A stretch of DNA of 36,289 bases from Acidobacteriota bacterium (GCA_016201205.1 JACQDF010000136.1:1-36289); one strand, 5' to 3'; shown: positions 23,844 to 32,804, counted from the first letter of the stretch. The notes: generated by a model from the letters alone, not told the origin. Numbers and translations: made by a program.

Positions 23844-26800
23844 TTCCCTGCATGGTCTTTCCGCCCTTCGACGGTCCCGTATCCTTCATGCGCATAGCTC
23901 GTGTCGATCGTGGTGGGCCAGAACACATCGGCAACCATGTCGAACTTTGGGTCCCTTGGTTGCCCCAATACGCTGACCTCAAAACGCATGCGACCGTGGT
24001 CATTGAGGCCCTCAAATAGCGGAATCTCGTTCTCAAACTGGAACCAGTACCGCAGGCGCGGGTAAAGGTACTCTCGAAGGAGACCGCCCTTTGGATCGCT
24101 GAACATGCCGTCGTCGTGCACGTACGCCGACACGCGCGCCAGTTCCGTTGACATCTTCACAAAACACTTGAACGTGTTCGACTGCCCCCCCAACAGCAGT
24201 GGATAATTCTGCTTCGCATTCAGAAACGCCTGCGTGCCAGCGAACTGCGCGTACTCGTCCAGATAGAGGTCGCGTAACTCGGGGTGCTTCGCCGTCGCTT
24301 CCTCGCGCAGTTTCGCCAGTTCGGGCGCAGAGAAGTCGTGCAAAATGTAGAGCGGCTGCACGTCACCCATCACGGCCCCTTCGTTCCACTCCACTTTGAT
24401 CCAGGGCGGGTTCCCAAGGATCAAGTCAAAGCCGCCCGCGTCGGCGAAAATATCCGCAAACTCCAGTTCCCAATGCAAGAACTTGTACTTTCCAGCTATC
24501 TCGCGCACCAGCGTCAGGCGCTCAGAGCCGTTGCAGAAATCCTTGACGTCCACCAGGCCGTACTCGTCGGCTACCGTAAGGCTCGGCTGCTCCGGGCCAA
24601 ACATTTCGCCCTGCGTGCGGCGGATCGACTGCGCGGCCCGGACTGTCCCTTCCAGCACCGACCCCACTTCGAGTAGAAACTCGTGCCGCGTCGGCAGCAG
24701 GTGGGCTTTCTCGATGGGCCAGAACCAGAGCGCACACCAGTAGTCCATCAAGAATCGCAGCCGCTGGTACGCGGTGGAAGGTCCCTGGTCCGGATGAATG
24801 GCTTTGCGGAAGATCGCATCCCGTTCCCGCGTGGTCAGCTTCTGGCCGCGCTCGTCGCGGGCCCGCTGCCCCCAGACGGCGAAGTCGTGCGCGGTCCGTG
24901 CGCGTGCATTCCGGAGGTCCTCCATGTGGTGGGCCCAGAGGTGGTCTACGGCCTCACTCAGCCGCACGAGCGTGTCGGCCTCCGCGGTATCGAACTTCTC
25001 GCAGAATGCTTTTCGCCACTCGGAGATCCACTTCATCTCCTTCGGGCACATCGTCTTCACCACCTTGTCCCCGTAGTGGGACATGTCCTTATCGGGCACC
25101 AGGAAATGATAGACGGCATCCTGTGCGCGGATGCCGCCGGTCGGAATCCGCTCTGGGACGGCCTCCAACCACGGTCGCGACTTGTCCGTCAACTGCCCGC
25201 GCCGGAACACCTGGCGGCGCGCGCCGATCAGGCTGTTGCCCACTGAAAGCTGGCCGCCGAACCATGGGATGCTGTGGCCCTGGTAAATCGTGTTGAGCCA
25301 CAGCGAGATCTCGGCCAGTTCCACCGCCACTGGATTCTGGTCCACGCCGAATACACGGTTGTCCGCCAGGAATGCCTTTACCTTCTGGCGCTCCTGTTCT
25401 AGGTCGCTCTCGGGAATGCGGCGTTTCAGTTCCGCCTGCTTGCCTTCGAGGTACGCATCGGCGAGCTGGTTAATAGCTTCGTTCAAGAACGCGCCGCTGC
25501 CGAGTGCCGGCTCGCACACCGTGAGTTGCAGAATCTGGTCCGCCTTCTTGCCCTCGAGCAGTTCCTTCAGCGCATACTTGACCACGCACTTGGTTAGCAC
25601 CTCCGGCGTGTAGTACGAGGCCGATTTCTGACGGCTGCGGCCGCTCAGACGGTAGATAAATGTGCCTTGCGGATAGACTTTGGCGCGCCCCGTCTCGTCG
25701 TCGTAGACGATCTCCGCGGACTCGTACTGGCTCAGGTCCTCTTTGCTGACGAACCAGGCCTGGTCGAGCAGGTTGACTTCTTTGGTTTCCGCCTTCTTTA
25801 CCTCGTAGAGGTCGGTCTTGGCGAAGAATCCGGTGTAGGAGAGCAGTCCTTCGTAGACCGCGCCGAGCTGGTTGATGCCGAGCTGCGCGTAGCTGATGCG
25901 CCCCCGCCCGAGCGCGGACCCTTTGCGGGAGTAGCCGAGCAGTTCGAGCACCTGCTGGAGCACATGATTGCGCAGGCGGACGCGGCACAGCGTGGGGGTG
26001 CGGGCGTCGTCAAAAAGATCGCCTTCGAGCGGTTTCATCTCGAAAGTATGGACCAGGCTGCGTCCGCCGGCCCCGCTTGCGGCGGCCGCGAAGGTCATCT
26101 GTTCTTGGGGCGCGAAGCCGCCGTAAATGAGCTTGAATAGGGTACGGATGGACGCGTCGATAAAGTAGCCATTGCGGCTGCGCTCGGTATCGAGAGGCGC
26201 GAGCGCGAGTTCCCGCAGGCTCTCCAGGCTGTAGCCGGTGCGGTACTCGTCGCTATCCATGGGGGCGTAGCCGAGCGCCGGGCGCGCCTCCACATAGAAA
26301 AGGAAGAGCAGCCGGTAGAGGTAGCGGAGGCATTCGCGGCTGAGGTCTTCAGGGGCGAGGACGCCGTACACCTTTTCCTTCAGTACCTCCCGCAGGTAGT
26401 AGCGGGCTTCATTCCCGACCCGCTCGATGCACTCGCGCGCGCTGTACTTCAGGTCTTCGGAGACTTTGGCAGCGTGCTTGTGGGAGCCTTCGTCGAGACG
26501 GTCCAGCAGGTTGTTGCCGTCGCGCGGGGAGATGCTCTCGGCTCCGGCGAGCGCAGGCAGGAGCCGGGTGGCGTCGTTGCTGGTGAAGATCCGGTCGAAG
26601 TGGAAGCGCAGCAGGCGGCGCTGCGGCCACTTGGTGCGGTCGATGAGAACAAGCTGGCCGGCATGGAACAGCAGCACCCAGCGCGGCGGCTCCTCGCCGG
26701 CGAAGACGTGTTCGGTGAGGACATCTTCGAGCGTGGCGTCGCCGGTCCATTTCAGATCTCCCTCCGGAGGAAGCTGCTCGCGCAGGAAGGGCAGGGACAG

Positions 26801-27193
26801 CGGATCGCCGAGTTCGTTGGTGGCGTCCAGCGCTTCGACGAGCCAAAGTTCGGGCGAACCGTCGGCGCGGGTGATTTCGCCGGCGATAGGGATCGCGATG
26901 CCGTCTTCGCTCTCGCGCACGCCGGGCTGCCACGGATAGCCGAGGGCGTCGAACAGGGTGCGAAGCCAGGCGCGCTGGCAATCGAGCCGCGCGGCCGGGT
27001 CGGTTAGCCCCTCCAGTTCAGCGTGCATCGCGGGCCAGGCGGCGCCGCAGCGGCGGACCGCCTCGACGGGCGAGTCCGCGGCGGCTGTCCATTGTGCAAA
27101 GACGGGACGGAGGTCGTCTTCGAGCACCGAGTCGATGTAGTGATCGGTGTAGAACTCCCTCTCGTTGGTGATGCCGGTGAGATCGAGCGCCAT
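23813..27193 (-). CDS. adenine-specific DNA methyltransferase (DrmMI/PglX/Eco57I-like), N-terminal and catalytic part
   Basis: This is the main part of a roughly 1,554-residue N6-adenine methyltransferase. ATG 27193 (MALDLTGITNEREFYTDHYI) is preceded by GGGGAGAG and lies 2 bases after the SNF2 gene. SYYTPEVLTKCVVKYALKEL (about 526) and the SAM-binding CEPALGSGAF (560-569) are followed by VFGVDQNPVAVELAEISLWL and the catalytic NPPW (928-931, LILGNPPWIKVEW). The frame fails near 23848, after DHAGKW, where one base seems lost from a G-run (TGGGAG to TGGAG). The next frame continues the protein. The length without the missing base is 4,664 nt, one short of a multiple of three. Family role: host-DNA protection in modification-based defence. 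Confidence 0.85.
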   Translation of the reverse strand: MALDLTGITNEREFYTDHYIDSVLEDDLRPVFAQWTAAADSPVEAVRRCGAAWPAMHAELEGLTDPAARLDCQRAWLRTLFDALGYPWQPGVRESEDGIAIPIAGEITRADGSPELWLVEALDATNELGDPLSLPFLREQLPPEGDLKWTGDATLEDVLTEHVFAGEEPPRWVLLFHAGQLVLIDRTKWPQRRLLRFHFDRIFTSNDATRLLPALAGAESISPRDGNNLLDRLDEGSHKHAAKVSEDLKYSARECIERVGNEARYYLREVLKEKVYGVLAPEDLSRECLRYLYRLLFLFYVEARPALGYAPMDSDEYRTGYSLESLRELALAPLDTERSRNGYFIDASIRTLFKLIYGGFAPQEQMTFAAAASGAGGRSLVHTFEMKPLEGDLFDDARTPTLCRVRLRNHVLQQVLELLGYSRKGSALGRGRISYAQLGINQLGAVYEGLLSYTGFFAKTDLYEVKKAETKEVNLLDQAWFVSKEDLSQYESAEIVYDDETGRAKVYPQGTFIYRLSGRSRQKSASYYTPEVLTKCVVKYALKELLEGKKADQILQLTVCEPALGSGAFLNEAINQLADAYLEGKQAELKRRIPESDLEQERQKVKAFLADNRVFGVDQNPVAVELAEISLWLNTIYQGHSIPWFGGQLSVGNSLIGARRQVFRRGQLTDKSRPWLEAVPERIPTGGIRAQDAVYHFLVPDKDMSHYGDKVVKTMCPKEMKWISEWRKAFCEKFDTAEADTLVRLSEAVDHLWAHHMEDLRNARARTAHDFAVWGQRARDERGQKLTTRERDAIFRKAIHPDQGPSTAYQRLRFLMDYWCALWFWPIEKAHLLPTRHEFLLEVGSVLEGTVRAAQSIRRTQGEMFGPEQPSLTVADEYGLVDVKDFCNGSERLTLVREIAGKYKFLHWELEFADIFADAGGFDLILGNPPWIKVEWNEGAVMGDVQPLYILHDFSAPELAKLREEATAKHPELRDLYLDEYAQFAGTQAFLNAKQNYPLLLGGQSNTFKCFVKMSTELARVSAYVHDDGMFSDPKGGLLREYLYPRLRYWFQFENEIPLFEGLNDHGRMRFEVSVLGQPRDPKFDMVADVFWPTTIDTSYAHEGYGTVEGRKDHAGKWSRRATEVG

Positions 27194-27195
27194 GA

Positions 27196-30066
27196 TTACT
27201 CTCCCCGGAACACGGCCGCCACCCGCAGGAAGGCTGCATCCTCGGTGGTCAGGGTGTCCTGCACGTAGGCGGTCCAGTTGGCGAAGATGGCGTCTATCTT
27301 CCGTTCCCGAGCCTGCTTCAGCCGGAGGCGGACGCCGCCGGCCGCGCCTTCGCCGAAATCGATTTCAAGCTGCTGCTTCTTGGCGGTTCGCAGGGCTTCG
27401 AGTTTTTGGCGTTCGGCCTCCAGCTTCGGGAGCATTTCGGAGTTGATGCTTTCGCGGCACCCGGACATGTATTTGCGGCCGTGGGCGACGGCTTCCGGGA
27501 GCAGGGTCCCGGCGGCGGTCACCGCGGGCAGTAGCGCCGGGTTGGCGAACTCGGTGCGGTGGAAACCGGTCCTTTCGAGGAAGGGCTCCAGCGGCTCGAT
27601 GCCGGTGAACTTGCCGGATTCGAAGCGAACGCCAAACCACCGGTGGACCACTGGTTGGCCCTTTCTGTTGGGGGTTTCGCCCTGCATCAGGAAGACCAGT
27701 TCCTGGGAGTCAAGGATACTCTTCAGCGTGATTACCGGTGCTTGCGCGCGGTCGAAGTTCACTAGCAGCTTGTAGTTCATCCACTCGACGGCCGGATGCA
27801 GATCCCAAAGCAAGTGAATGTGCGGCCAAAGACGCTCCTTGCTGTTGCGAGTCTTACGGATCTCTTCCTGGACCAGTTTGGTGTCGCTGGTAAGGTGGAG
27901 GCGGCCGTCGTCGGGCAGGGCGCCTTTGGGCAGCGCTCGCTTGAGGGACCGCTCCAGGTCGCGGGGCAGCGTCAGGCTGACCATCCGCCTTTGTTTGTCG
28001 ATGGTGAAATCGCTGCGGTTGTCGCTGGCCAGGCCGGCGGCGATGTAGTCGAGGTCGGTGGCGTAGAGCGACGGCGTCTTGCGCTTGCGCGAGGGCGCGG
28101 TTTCACCTTTGGGCGGCGGCGCGGTGCCCATCAGGATGGCGAGCAGATCGGCCGCCTTCGCCGACTGCTGCATTTGCTGGTCGAACTGTTCGACGGAGAG
28201 CGACTTCTCGATGGCCTTGCCGGTCTCCAGCTCTTCCAGCACCGGGTCGTAGACGCCGAAGAAGGCAGAAGGGTCGTCGATGTTCTTCTGGGCCTGCTCG
28301 TCCTTTATGGTGAGCAACTCCAGGATGCGCTGGTCGCCGCGGATTTTGGGATTGCTGGATTCGGTGGGGATGTAGGCGACGAGCGGCTGTTTTTCCTGGC
28401 CATACCGGTCGATGCGCCCGTTGCGTTGCTGGAACACCATCAGAGACCAGGGGATATCGAAGTGGATCAGCTTATGCGCGAGGAAGTGCAGGTTGATGCC
28501 TTCGCTGGCGATGTCGGTGGCGATGAGGAGGCGGACGGGCTCCTTATCGCGGCCGAACTCCTTCACTATGTCCTGGAGCTGCTTGTCGCCGCTCTCCTGG
28601 CCGTGCAGCGTGGCGATCTGCGCCGGCTTCAGCTTCAGATCCTTTTCCAGATGCTCCCGCAGGAACTTGAGGGTCTCGACACGCTCGGTGAAAATGACGA
28701 GCCGGTCACCCGACTGTTCGGGGTGCCAATCGAGGTCGCCGCCATTGCGCAGGAGTGTGAGCAGCTTCTGGTACTTGGTGAATTGGGCCGGAGTAATGGC
28801 GTCCACGGCGTCGGCGAGCGTGCGCAGGGTGTCGCGGTCCCGCTCGGCTTCGGGGGTTGCCACGCCTTCGATCTTCTTAAGGCGCTGCTCGATGGTCCTG
28901 CGACAGGCGGCCGGGCTGGAGAAGAGGGACTTTTCGAGCACGGTCCGGAACAGAAGCTGACCGGTCTTCTTCGCCTTCTCGAAAGAGGCGAAGGTGGCGC
29001 GGGAGACGAGATCGTAGGCGTACTCCTCGGCCTCCGACGCCGGGGTGGGCCACCGGTTGGTCTTGCGCTCCAGGAACGCCTTGCCGAGCTGTTCCTGCAC
29101 GTCCTTCTTGAAGCGACGCAGGAACAGGCCTTCGATGTCTTTCGGCCCGTACTCCTTCGGGTTGGCGATCGCCGTGGGGTCCAGCATGTTCATCAGGCTG
29201 GCGAAGGATTCCGGGCGGCCGTCGTGAGGGGTGGCGGAAGCCAGAATCATGGTATCGGAGCGGTCGCCGAGGAGTTCGGCCAGTTTGGCGCGGGCACTCC
29301 TGGTGCCGCGTACGGCGACGTTGTGCGCCTCGTCGATGACAATGATGTCCCAGTAGCTCTTTTCGAGATGGACGCGGAAATCGCGTTCCTGCTTGAGCGT
29401 GTCCACCGAGATGATGGTCTTGTCGTAGTAATGGAATGGGTTGGCGTCGGCCGGAACGTCCTGCCGGATGCGGTCGATGCCGGCGCGGTCGAGGCGCACG
29501 AGCGGGATGGTGAAGCGCGACCACAACTCCTCTTGGAACTGCGTCATCATGCTCTTGGTGGTGACGACGAGGATCCGCTTGCCCTTGCCGCGGCGGATAA
29601 GCTCGGCGAGCAGCACCCCGACCTCGATGGTCTTGCCGAGGCCGACCGAATCGGCCAGCAGGATGCGGTGGCGGATCTGTCCGAGCGCTTGCAGCGCGGG
29701 GTCAAGCTGGTAAGGAAGCACGTCGATGGCGGCGCGGTGGCCGATCCAGAGGTTGGCGTCCGTCGGCGGCGCCTGCCGGAGGAGGCTTTCCAGGTAAAGG
29801 CGGGCGTTGGTGAACCGGGGCGACGTGTCGGGAACCAGTTCGGTGTCTTCCGGGTGGAGGGGCTTGATGTCCCGGTCGATCTCGGCGAGGAAGCGGGCCT
29901 CCTTGCCGCGGACCAACTCGGAAATGCCGGTGACCAGCAGTGAATAGGTGCCGCTGGAAGTCAGGTCGGCTCGCTTGATCACCCACTCGGCATCACGGAT
30001 TTCCACGCGCAAACCAGGAGCAAACACAGCGTCCCGTGCGGGCGCAGGATGATCGGCGGTGCTCAT
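27196..30066 (-). CDS. SNF2-type SF2 helicase/ATPase (DrmD-like)
   Basis: The 956-residue protein starts at ATG 30066 (MSTADHPAPARDAVF) with GAGGGAG just ahead; a TTG four codons upstream is unlikely. Motifs: LADSVGLGKTIE (Walker A, about 138-149), VVTTKSMMTQFQEELW, IIVIDEAHN (DEAH about 245-248), LASATPHDG, DRLVIFTERVETL, LLIATDIASEGINLHFL and VFQQRNGRIDRYGQ. This is the RapA/HepA-like SNF2 layout seen in DISARM DrmD and other phage-defence helicases. The C-terminal third has RWFGVRFESGKFTGIEPLEP and a basic coiled-coil end. It is the first gene of the minus-strand operon. Likely role: ATP-driven DNA translocation or remodelling with the methyltransferase. Confidence 0.88.
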   Translation of the reverse strand: MSTADHPAPARDAVFAPGLRVEIRDAEWVIKRADLTSSGTYSLLVTGISELVRGKEARFLAEIDRDIKPLHPEDTELVPDTSPRFTNARLYLESLLRQAPPTDANLWIGHRAAIDVLPYQLDPALQALGQIRHRILLADSVGLGKTIEVGVLLAELIRRGKGKRILVVTTKSMMTQFQEELWSRFTIPLVRLDRAGIDRIRQDVPADANPFHYYDKTIISVDTLKQERDFRVHLEKSYWDIIVIDEAHNVAVRGTRSARAKLAELLGDRSDTMILASATPHDGRPESFASLMNMLDPTAIANPKEYGPKDIEGLFLRRFKKDVQEQLGKAFLERKTNRWPTPASEAEEYAYDLVSRATFASFEKAKKTGQLLFRTVLEKSLFSSPAACRRTIEQRLKKIEGVATPEAERDRDTLRTLADAVDAITPAQFTKYQKLLTLLRNGGDLDWHPEQSGDRLVIFTERVETLKFLREHLEKDLKLKPAQIATLHGQESGDKQLQDIVKEFGRDKEPVRLLIATDIASEGINLHFLAHKLIHFDIPWSLMVFQQRNGRIDRYGQEKQPLVAYIPTESSNPKIRGDQRILELLTIKDEQAQKNIDDPSAFFGVYDPVLEELETGKAIEKSLSVEQFDQQMQQSAKAADLLAILMGTAPPPKGETAPSRKRKTPSLYATDLDYIAAGLASDNRSDFTIDKQRRMVSLTLPRDLERSLKRALPKGALPDDGRLHLTSDTKLVQEEIRKTRNSKERLWPHIHLLWDLHPAVEWMNYKLLVNFDRAQAPVITLKSILDSQELVFLMQGETPNRKGQPVVHRWFGVRFESGKFTGIEPLEPFLERTGFHRTEFANPALLPAVTAAGTLLPEAVAHGRKYMSGCRESINSEMLPKLEAERQKLEALRTAKKQQLEIDFGEGAAGGVRLRLKQARERKIDAIFANWTAYVQDTLTTEDAAFLRVAAVFRGE

Positions 30067-30103
30067 GCGCTCCCTCAAATCAGATCAAGAACACTGAAAG
30101 AGC

Positions 30104-30109
30104 ACTATA
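30104..30109 (-). promoter_or_regulatory. possible -10 element of the defence operon
   Basis: The minus strand reads TATAGT 38 bases before the SNF2 start, in the only AT-rich stretch upstream of the operon. No good -35 is seen at the right distance, so this is a weak call. Confidence 0.25.
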
Positions 30110-30360
30110 GCAGACGGAGGCGAGGGGAATGCTCAGACGAACGCCGACGGCACCATGGCATGTAGACGACTTTCCCGCAGATGCTCTTAGTAAAAAGGCC
30201 AGACTGTCCAGCCCGGCCAAACAAAGCTGCACATCTTCCAACTCGCCCGAGTATTAGGCCGTTGTCAGGGACGCGAACGCGGCTCGGAACGCCAGATAGC
30301 GGGCAGCCCGCCAAGCGGGACTCGTTGTGGGTGCTGGCCAATCGAGCAACCACAACAGCC

Positions 30361-30595
30361 GGCAAGCAGCGCGATTACGCGTATCTCGCCCGGCTTCGCT
30401 GCCTCACGCGGGAACGGATGAGCCAATTCATGGAACTGGTCTGGGTCGCGCCGGACATCCAGCAGGAGATTCTCTATCTGCCGCCCACGGCAGCGGGCGG
30501 CACCCGATCAGCGAAGTCGCGGTGCGGAAGGTCGCCAACTTCGCTCTCGTGGGCGGAGCAGCGGGAGCCGTGGAGCAAGTTAGAAGAGACCTCTC
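30361..30595 (+). pseudogene. remnant of a recombinase-associated HTH C-terminal region
   Basis: The plus strand reads KQRDYAYLARLRCLTRERMS, then QFMELVWVAPDIQQEILYLP. After a frame change it reads RHPISEVAVRKVANFA, and after another, SWAEQREPWSKL. Together these match, by memory of the family, the HTH tail found behind many phage-type serine recombinases (ARLGHVTRARxTQIMNL..., APDIQEEILFLPP, DPISE, W..QR..W). At least two frameshifts and no start make it a scar. The 30079-30360 and 30596-30731 stretches show nothing else. Confidence 0.5.
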
Positions 30596-30731
30596 GCGTA
30601 CGCTGACGGTTCATGCGCGCCGAAACATTTCCACGCTAAATTGTCACGGGTGTACGATTAGAAGACAGCCGTCCGGCTGTGCTCGTCGGGACCGACGGTG
30701 AACTCTCGGTCATCGCGACGGGGGAGGCGAT

Positions 30732-32078
30732 ATGAAGGACCAGCAAGGATGGGTGGTTCATAAACAGCTTGATCCTGAAAGCATCTATGGCGAAGCGGTG
30801 AGGCTTAGTACACGTCGGTTTGAAGCCCTGTCCGACGCGGAAGCGTTTCTCGAAGGCCGCAATGATGAATGGGCCGGCCGTCCAGCCAGGAAATTGACCG
30901 GCTGGATGGGTCCAATCCCAATCGTGGATCTTGCCGGTTCCGCGAACCTGCACTTCCAGGGGCCTTGGCTCGATGATCGAATTCGGTTTGAGGCGAATCA
31001 GTTAACTCACGAATCGTCGACTGGCTGGAAGCAACTCTTTGAAACCGATTGGCAGGATCTTGGGGTCGATAGTGTGCCCTTTGTGATGAACCAGATGGAG
31101 CAGGAAGGAGTAATACCTTCGCCTCAGGGGGACGAGTGCGGGCCGCCTCTGAACTCGGCGCAGCAGAGGGAAGTTCTGCGTCGCGTGCGCAAATACCAAC
31201 TTCCTGAGATCGAGTGCTGCCTTGGCGAGACCTGGGATTTCTTCACAATCCAATCAGGCGCGAGGCAACGAGTGGGGCACGTTGGCTCTGACCCTGCCGG
31301 GAGACTGTGCAACCGGCTTCTGGCGGCGGCGGCGGACCTCGAAGGGGCGCTTCGTAATAACCATCCCTACCTTGAAGCCGCGGACATCTACCACTTTTGG
31401 ACGAGTCTGGAGATCCACGTTGAGCTGGCGGAATTCTGTCGGCAAGAACTCTGGGACCGCCGAGACAATGAAGGCGAGATCGAGCACGCGAGGTGGAGAT
31501 TTGGCCGAGTCCTTGGGAGCTACGCTTACGAAATACGTGCCGCTGATAGAGGCGATGGCCGACGGCCCGTATCGTCGGCCAGAAAGATCGAGTCGTTGCA
31601 GTCCGTTGATCCTTCGAGGCTCCTCGCAGAGGCAGGAATGGTGCCGGCTGCGGCCGGTTTCAGTATTCATGAAGATCACGAAAGCGGGCTTTCAGCGAAG
31701 GGGACGAGCGAGGTTCGAACACCAGAAGGACCTGGGCTTGAGGAAGTTCGTTCCCCAGGGTTCGCTCCCATACCGCCGAAGCCAACCAATTATCCAATTC
31801 AGAGGCGGGGCCGTCGAAGAACAATCGACGATACTATCCGCCGGAAAGTGAGCGCTGTAGTGGCACGCCGCGGTGGCAACTGGCGCGACAAGGGGAAGCT
31901 CAAAGCGGTCGCAGGCGATCTGGACCGCAAGAAGGTCCCGGTGCCACCGCGCCGCGATAGACAAGACCCAGCGTACTCATCTTGGGTGCATCTTGCTGAC
32001 CACGGAGATCGGTTCATTAAGGCTGTCGAAGAGCGTCTCCCAAACCAGACAAATAGACTCGAATTGGACTCTCTGTAA
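30732..32078 (+). CDS. hypothetical protein, 448 residues, not recognised
   Basis: ATG 30732 has GGGGAGG 5 bases ahead, and the frame is long with protein-like composition. The N-terminal half is mixed alpha/beta with Trp-rich stretches (GWMGPIPIVDLAG, GWKQLFETDWQDLG). The middle is helical (AGRLCNRLLAAAADLEGALR, IHVELAEFCRQELWDRRDNE). The C-terminus is basic (RRGRRRTIDDTIRRKVSAVV, RKKVPVPPRRD) and could bind nucleic acid. No catalytic motif was recognised. It lies between the defence operon and the replication cassette, on the strand of the latter, and its last codons contain two of the GANTC boxes described for 32054-32178. Confidence 0.6.
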   Translation: MKDQQGWVVHKQLDPESIYGEAVRLSTRRFEALSDAEAFLEGRNDEWAGRPARKLTGWMGPIPIVDLAGSANLHFQGPWLDDRIRFEANQLTHESSTGWKQLFETDWQDLGVDSVPFVMNQMEQEGVIPSPQGDECGPPLNSAQQREVLRRVRKYQLPEIECCLGETWDFFTIQSGARQRVGHVGSDPAGRLCNRLLAAAADLEGALRNNHPYLEAADIYHFWTSLEIHVELAEFCRQELWDRRDNEGEIEHARWRFGRVLGSYAYEIRAADRGDGRRPVSSARKIESLQSVDPSRLLAEAGMVPAAAGFSIHEDHESGLSAKGTSEVRTPEGPGLEEVRSPGFAPIPPKPTNYPIQRRGRRRTIDDTIRRKVSAVVARRGGNWRDKGKLKAVAGDLDRKKVPVPPRRDRQDPAYSSWVHLADHGDRFIKAVEERLPNQTNRLELDSL

Positions 32079-32178
32079 CTCTGCACTTCAGTCCTGCCGA
32101 TTTCTCCCTTGTTTTGAACCACTTCAGAAAGAAACTCAAGGAGTCTAGCGAGTCTAAAAAGAGTCATTTGCGACTCTT
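32054..32178 (+). promoter_or_regulatory. cluster of GAGTC/GACTC boxes with an inverted repeat before the cassette operon
   Basis: GACTC occurs at 32056 and 32067, GAGTC at 32141, 32150 and 32161, and GACTC at 32172. Most neighbours are 9-11 bases apart, so they lie on one face of the helix. GAGTCTA is repeated directly (32141-32147, 32150-32156) and inverted as TAGACTC (32054-32060). AAGAGTC-6-GACTCTT (32159-32178) is a perfect inverted repeat 25 bases before the GTG at 32204. It looks like an operator for the operon, perhaps bound by its own HTH product. Confidence 0.5.
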
Positions 32179-32203
32179 ACGGTAGTAGGCCGATCCTGGG
32201 AGC

Positions 32204-32476
32204 GTGCGTATCGCAACGCTCCGCCAAACAGGTCCCCGTACCGCAAGGCTGGGGGCTGACTGTGCGCTCAATACCGAAGGGGCCGCACGCTTCTGCGGTG
32301 TCACTCCCCACCTGCTGATTCGCTGGCGCCATCAAAAGCGCGGACCTCGTTACGTGCGGTTGTCCCGCAATGTCGTGAGGTACCGACTGGCTGATCTGAT
32401 TGCCTTCGTCGAACAACGAACGGTCACGCCGGGGGACCCCGAAACCGGTGCGGTTAGTGAGGATGGACATGACTAG
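32204..32476 (+). CDS. AlpA/excisionase-like HTH protein
   Basis: The 90-residue protein has a MerR/HTH_17-type core: NTEGAARFCGVTPHLLIRWR, then RGPRYVRLSRNVVRYRLADL IAFVEQRT, in which a helix-turn-helix is followed by the wing typical of excisionases and AlpA regulators. GTG 32204 is the only in-frame start found upstream of the core. Its GGGAG is very close (1 base), so the true start is uncertain. It is the first gene of a four-gene overlapping operon and probably controls excision or transcription of the element. The stop overlaps the next start. Confidence 0.72.
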   Translation: MRIATLRQTGPRTARLGADCALNTEGAARFCGVTPHLLIRWRHQKRGPRYVRLSRNVVRYRLADLIAFVEQRTVTPGDPETGAVSEDGHD

Positions 32477-32804
32477 CCGCTTCTCAGATCTATGCGCACC
32501 GCGGCAGGCTCTCGTCCGACTTCTGCAAACCGTCAACTACGGCCAGGTCCGAGGTCTGGTAGTGAGGGCAGGCCAGCCCGTCTTCCATCCGGAGCCCACG
32601 GTGTTGATGGACGTCCGACTGGATTCGGACGAAAGCGCACGCCCTGAGATCGAACTCGCCGACTTTGTGCTTCGCCACGAGGTACGGCGGCTCATGGCTC
32701 AGTTCGACCAGCTCAAGGAGGGGGTGGTCGAACGGATTGAAGTGCGCGCCGGCATACCCAGGCGTGTCCTCATCGAGGCCAACCTCACCGAGGTGAGGCG
32801 ATGA
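32469..32804 (+). CDS. small conserved-looking protein, unknown function
   Basis: ATG 32469 (MTSRFSDLCAPRQALVRLLQ) has GAGG 6 bases ahead and is preferred to ATG 32463 and to the longer frame from 32400. The 111-residue product has GQVRGLVVRAGQPVFHPEPT, a beta-type segment (VLMDVRLDSDE) and a helical, charged C-terminus (LRHEVRRLMAQFDQLKEG, VERIEVRAGIPRRVLIE). It overlaps both neighbours (8 bases upstream, ATGA downstream), which argues for a shared role in replication or its control. The family was not recognised. Confidence 0.65.
   Translation: MTSRFSDLCAPRQALVRLLQTVNYGQVRGLVVRAGQPVFHPEPTVLMDVRLDSDESARPEIELADFVLRHEVRRLMAQFDQLKEGVVERIEVRAGIPRRVLIEANLTEVRR

Noticed and set aside
23800-23860. 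Programmed frameshift in the methyltransferase
   Set aside because: No slippery heptamer with a following pseudoknot is evident, and similar single-base shifts occur in unrelated genes of the window.
27796-29943. 715-residue open frame antisense to the SNF2 helicase
   Set aside because: Shadow of a GC-rich gene on the opposite strand; no motifs, and the sense frame has all helicase motifs.
14082-30066. BREX system
   Set aside because: The methyltransferase recalls PglX, but no PglZ-, BrxC- or BrxA/B-like gene is present.
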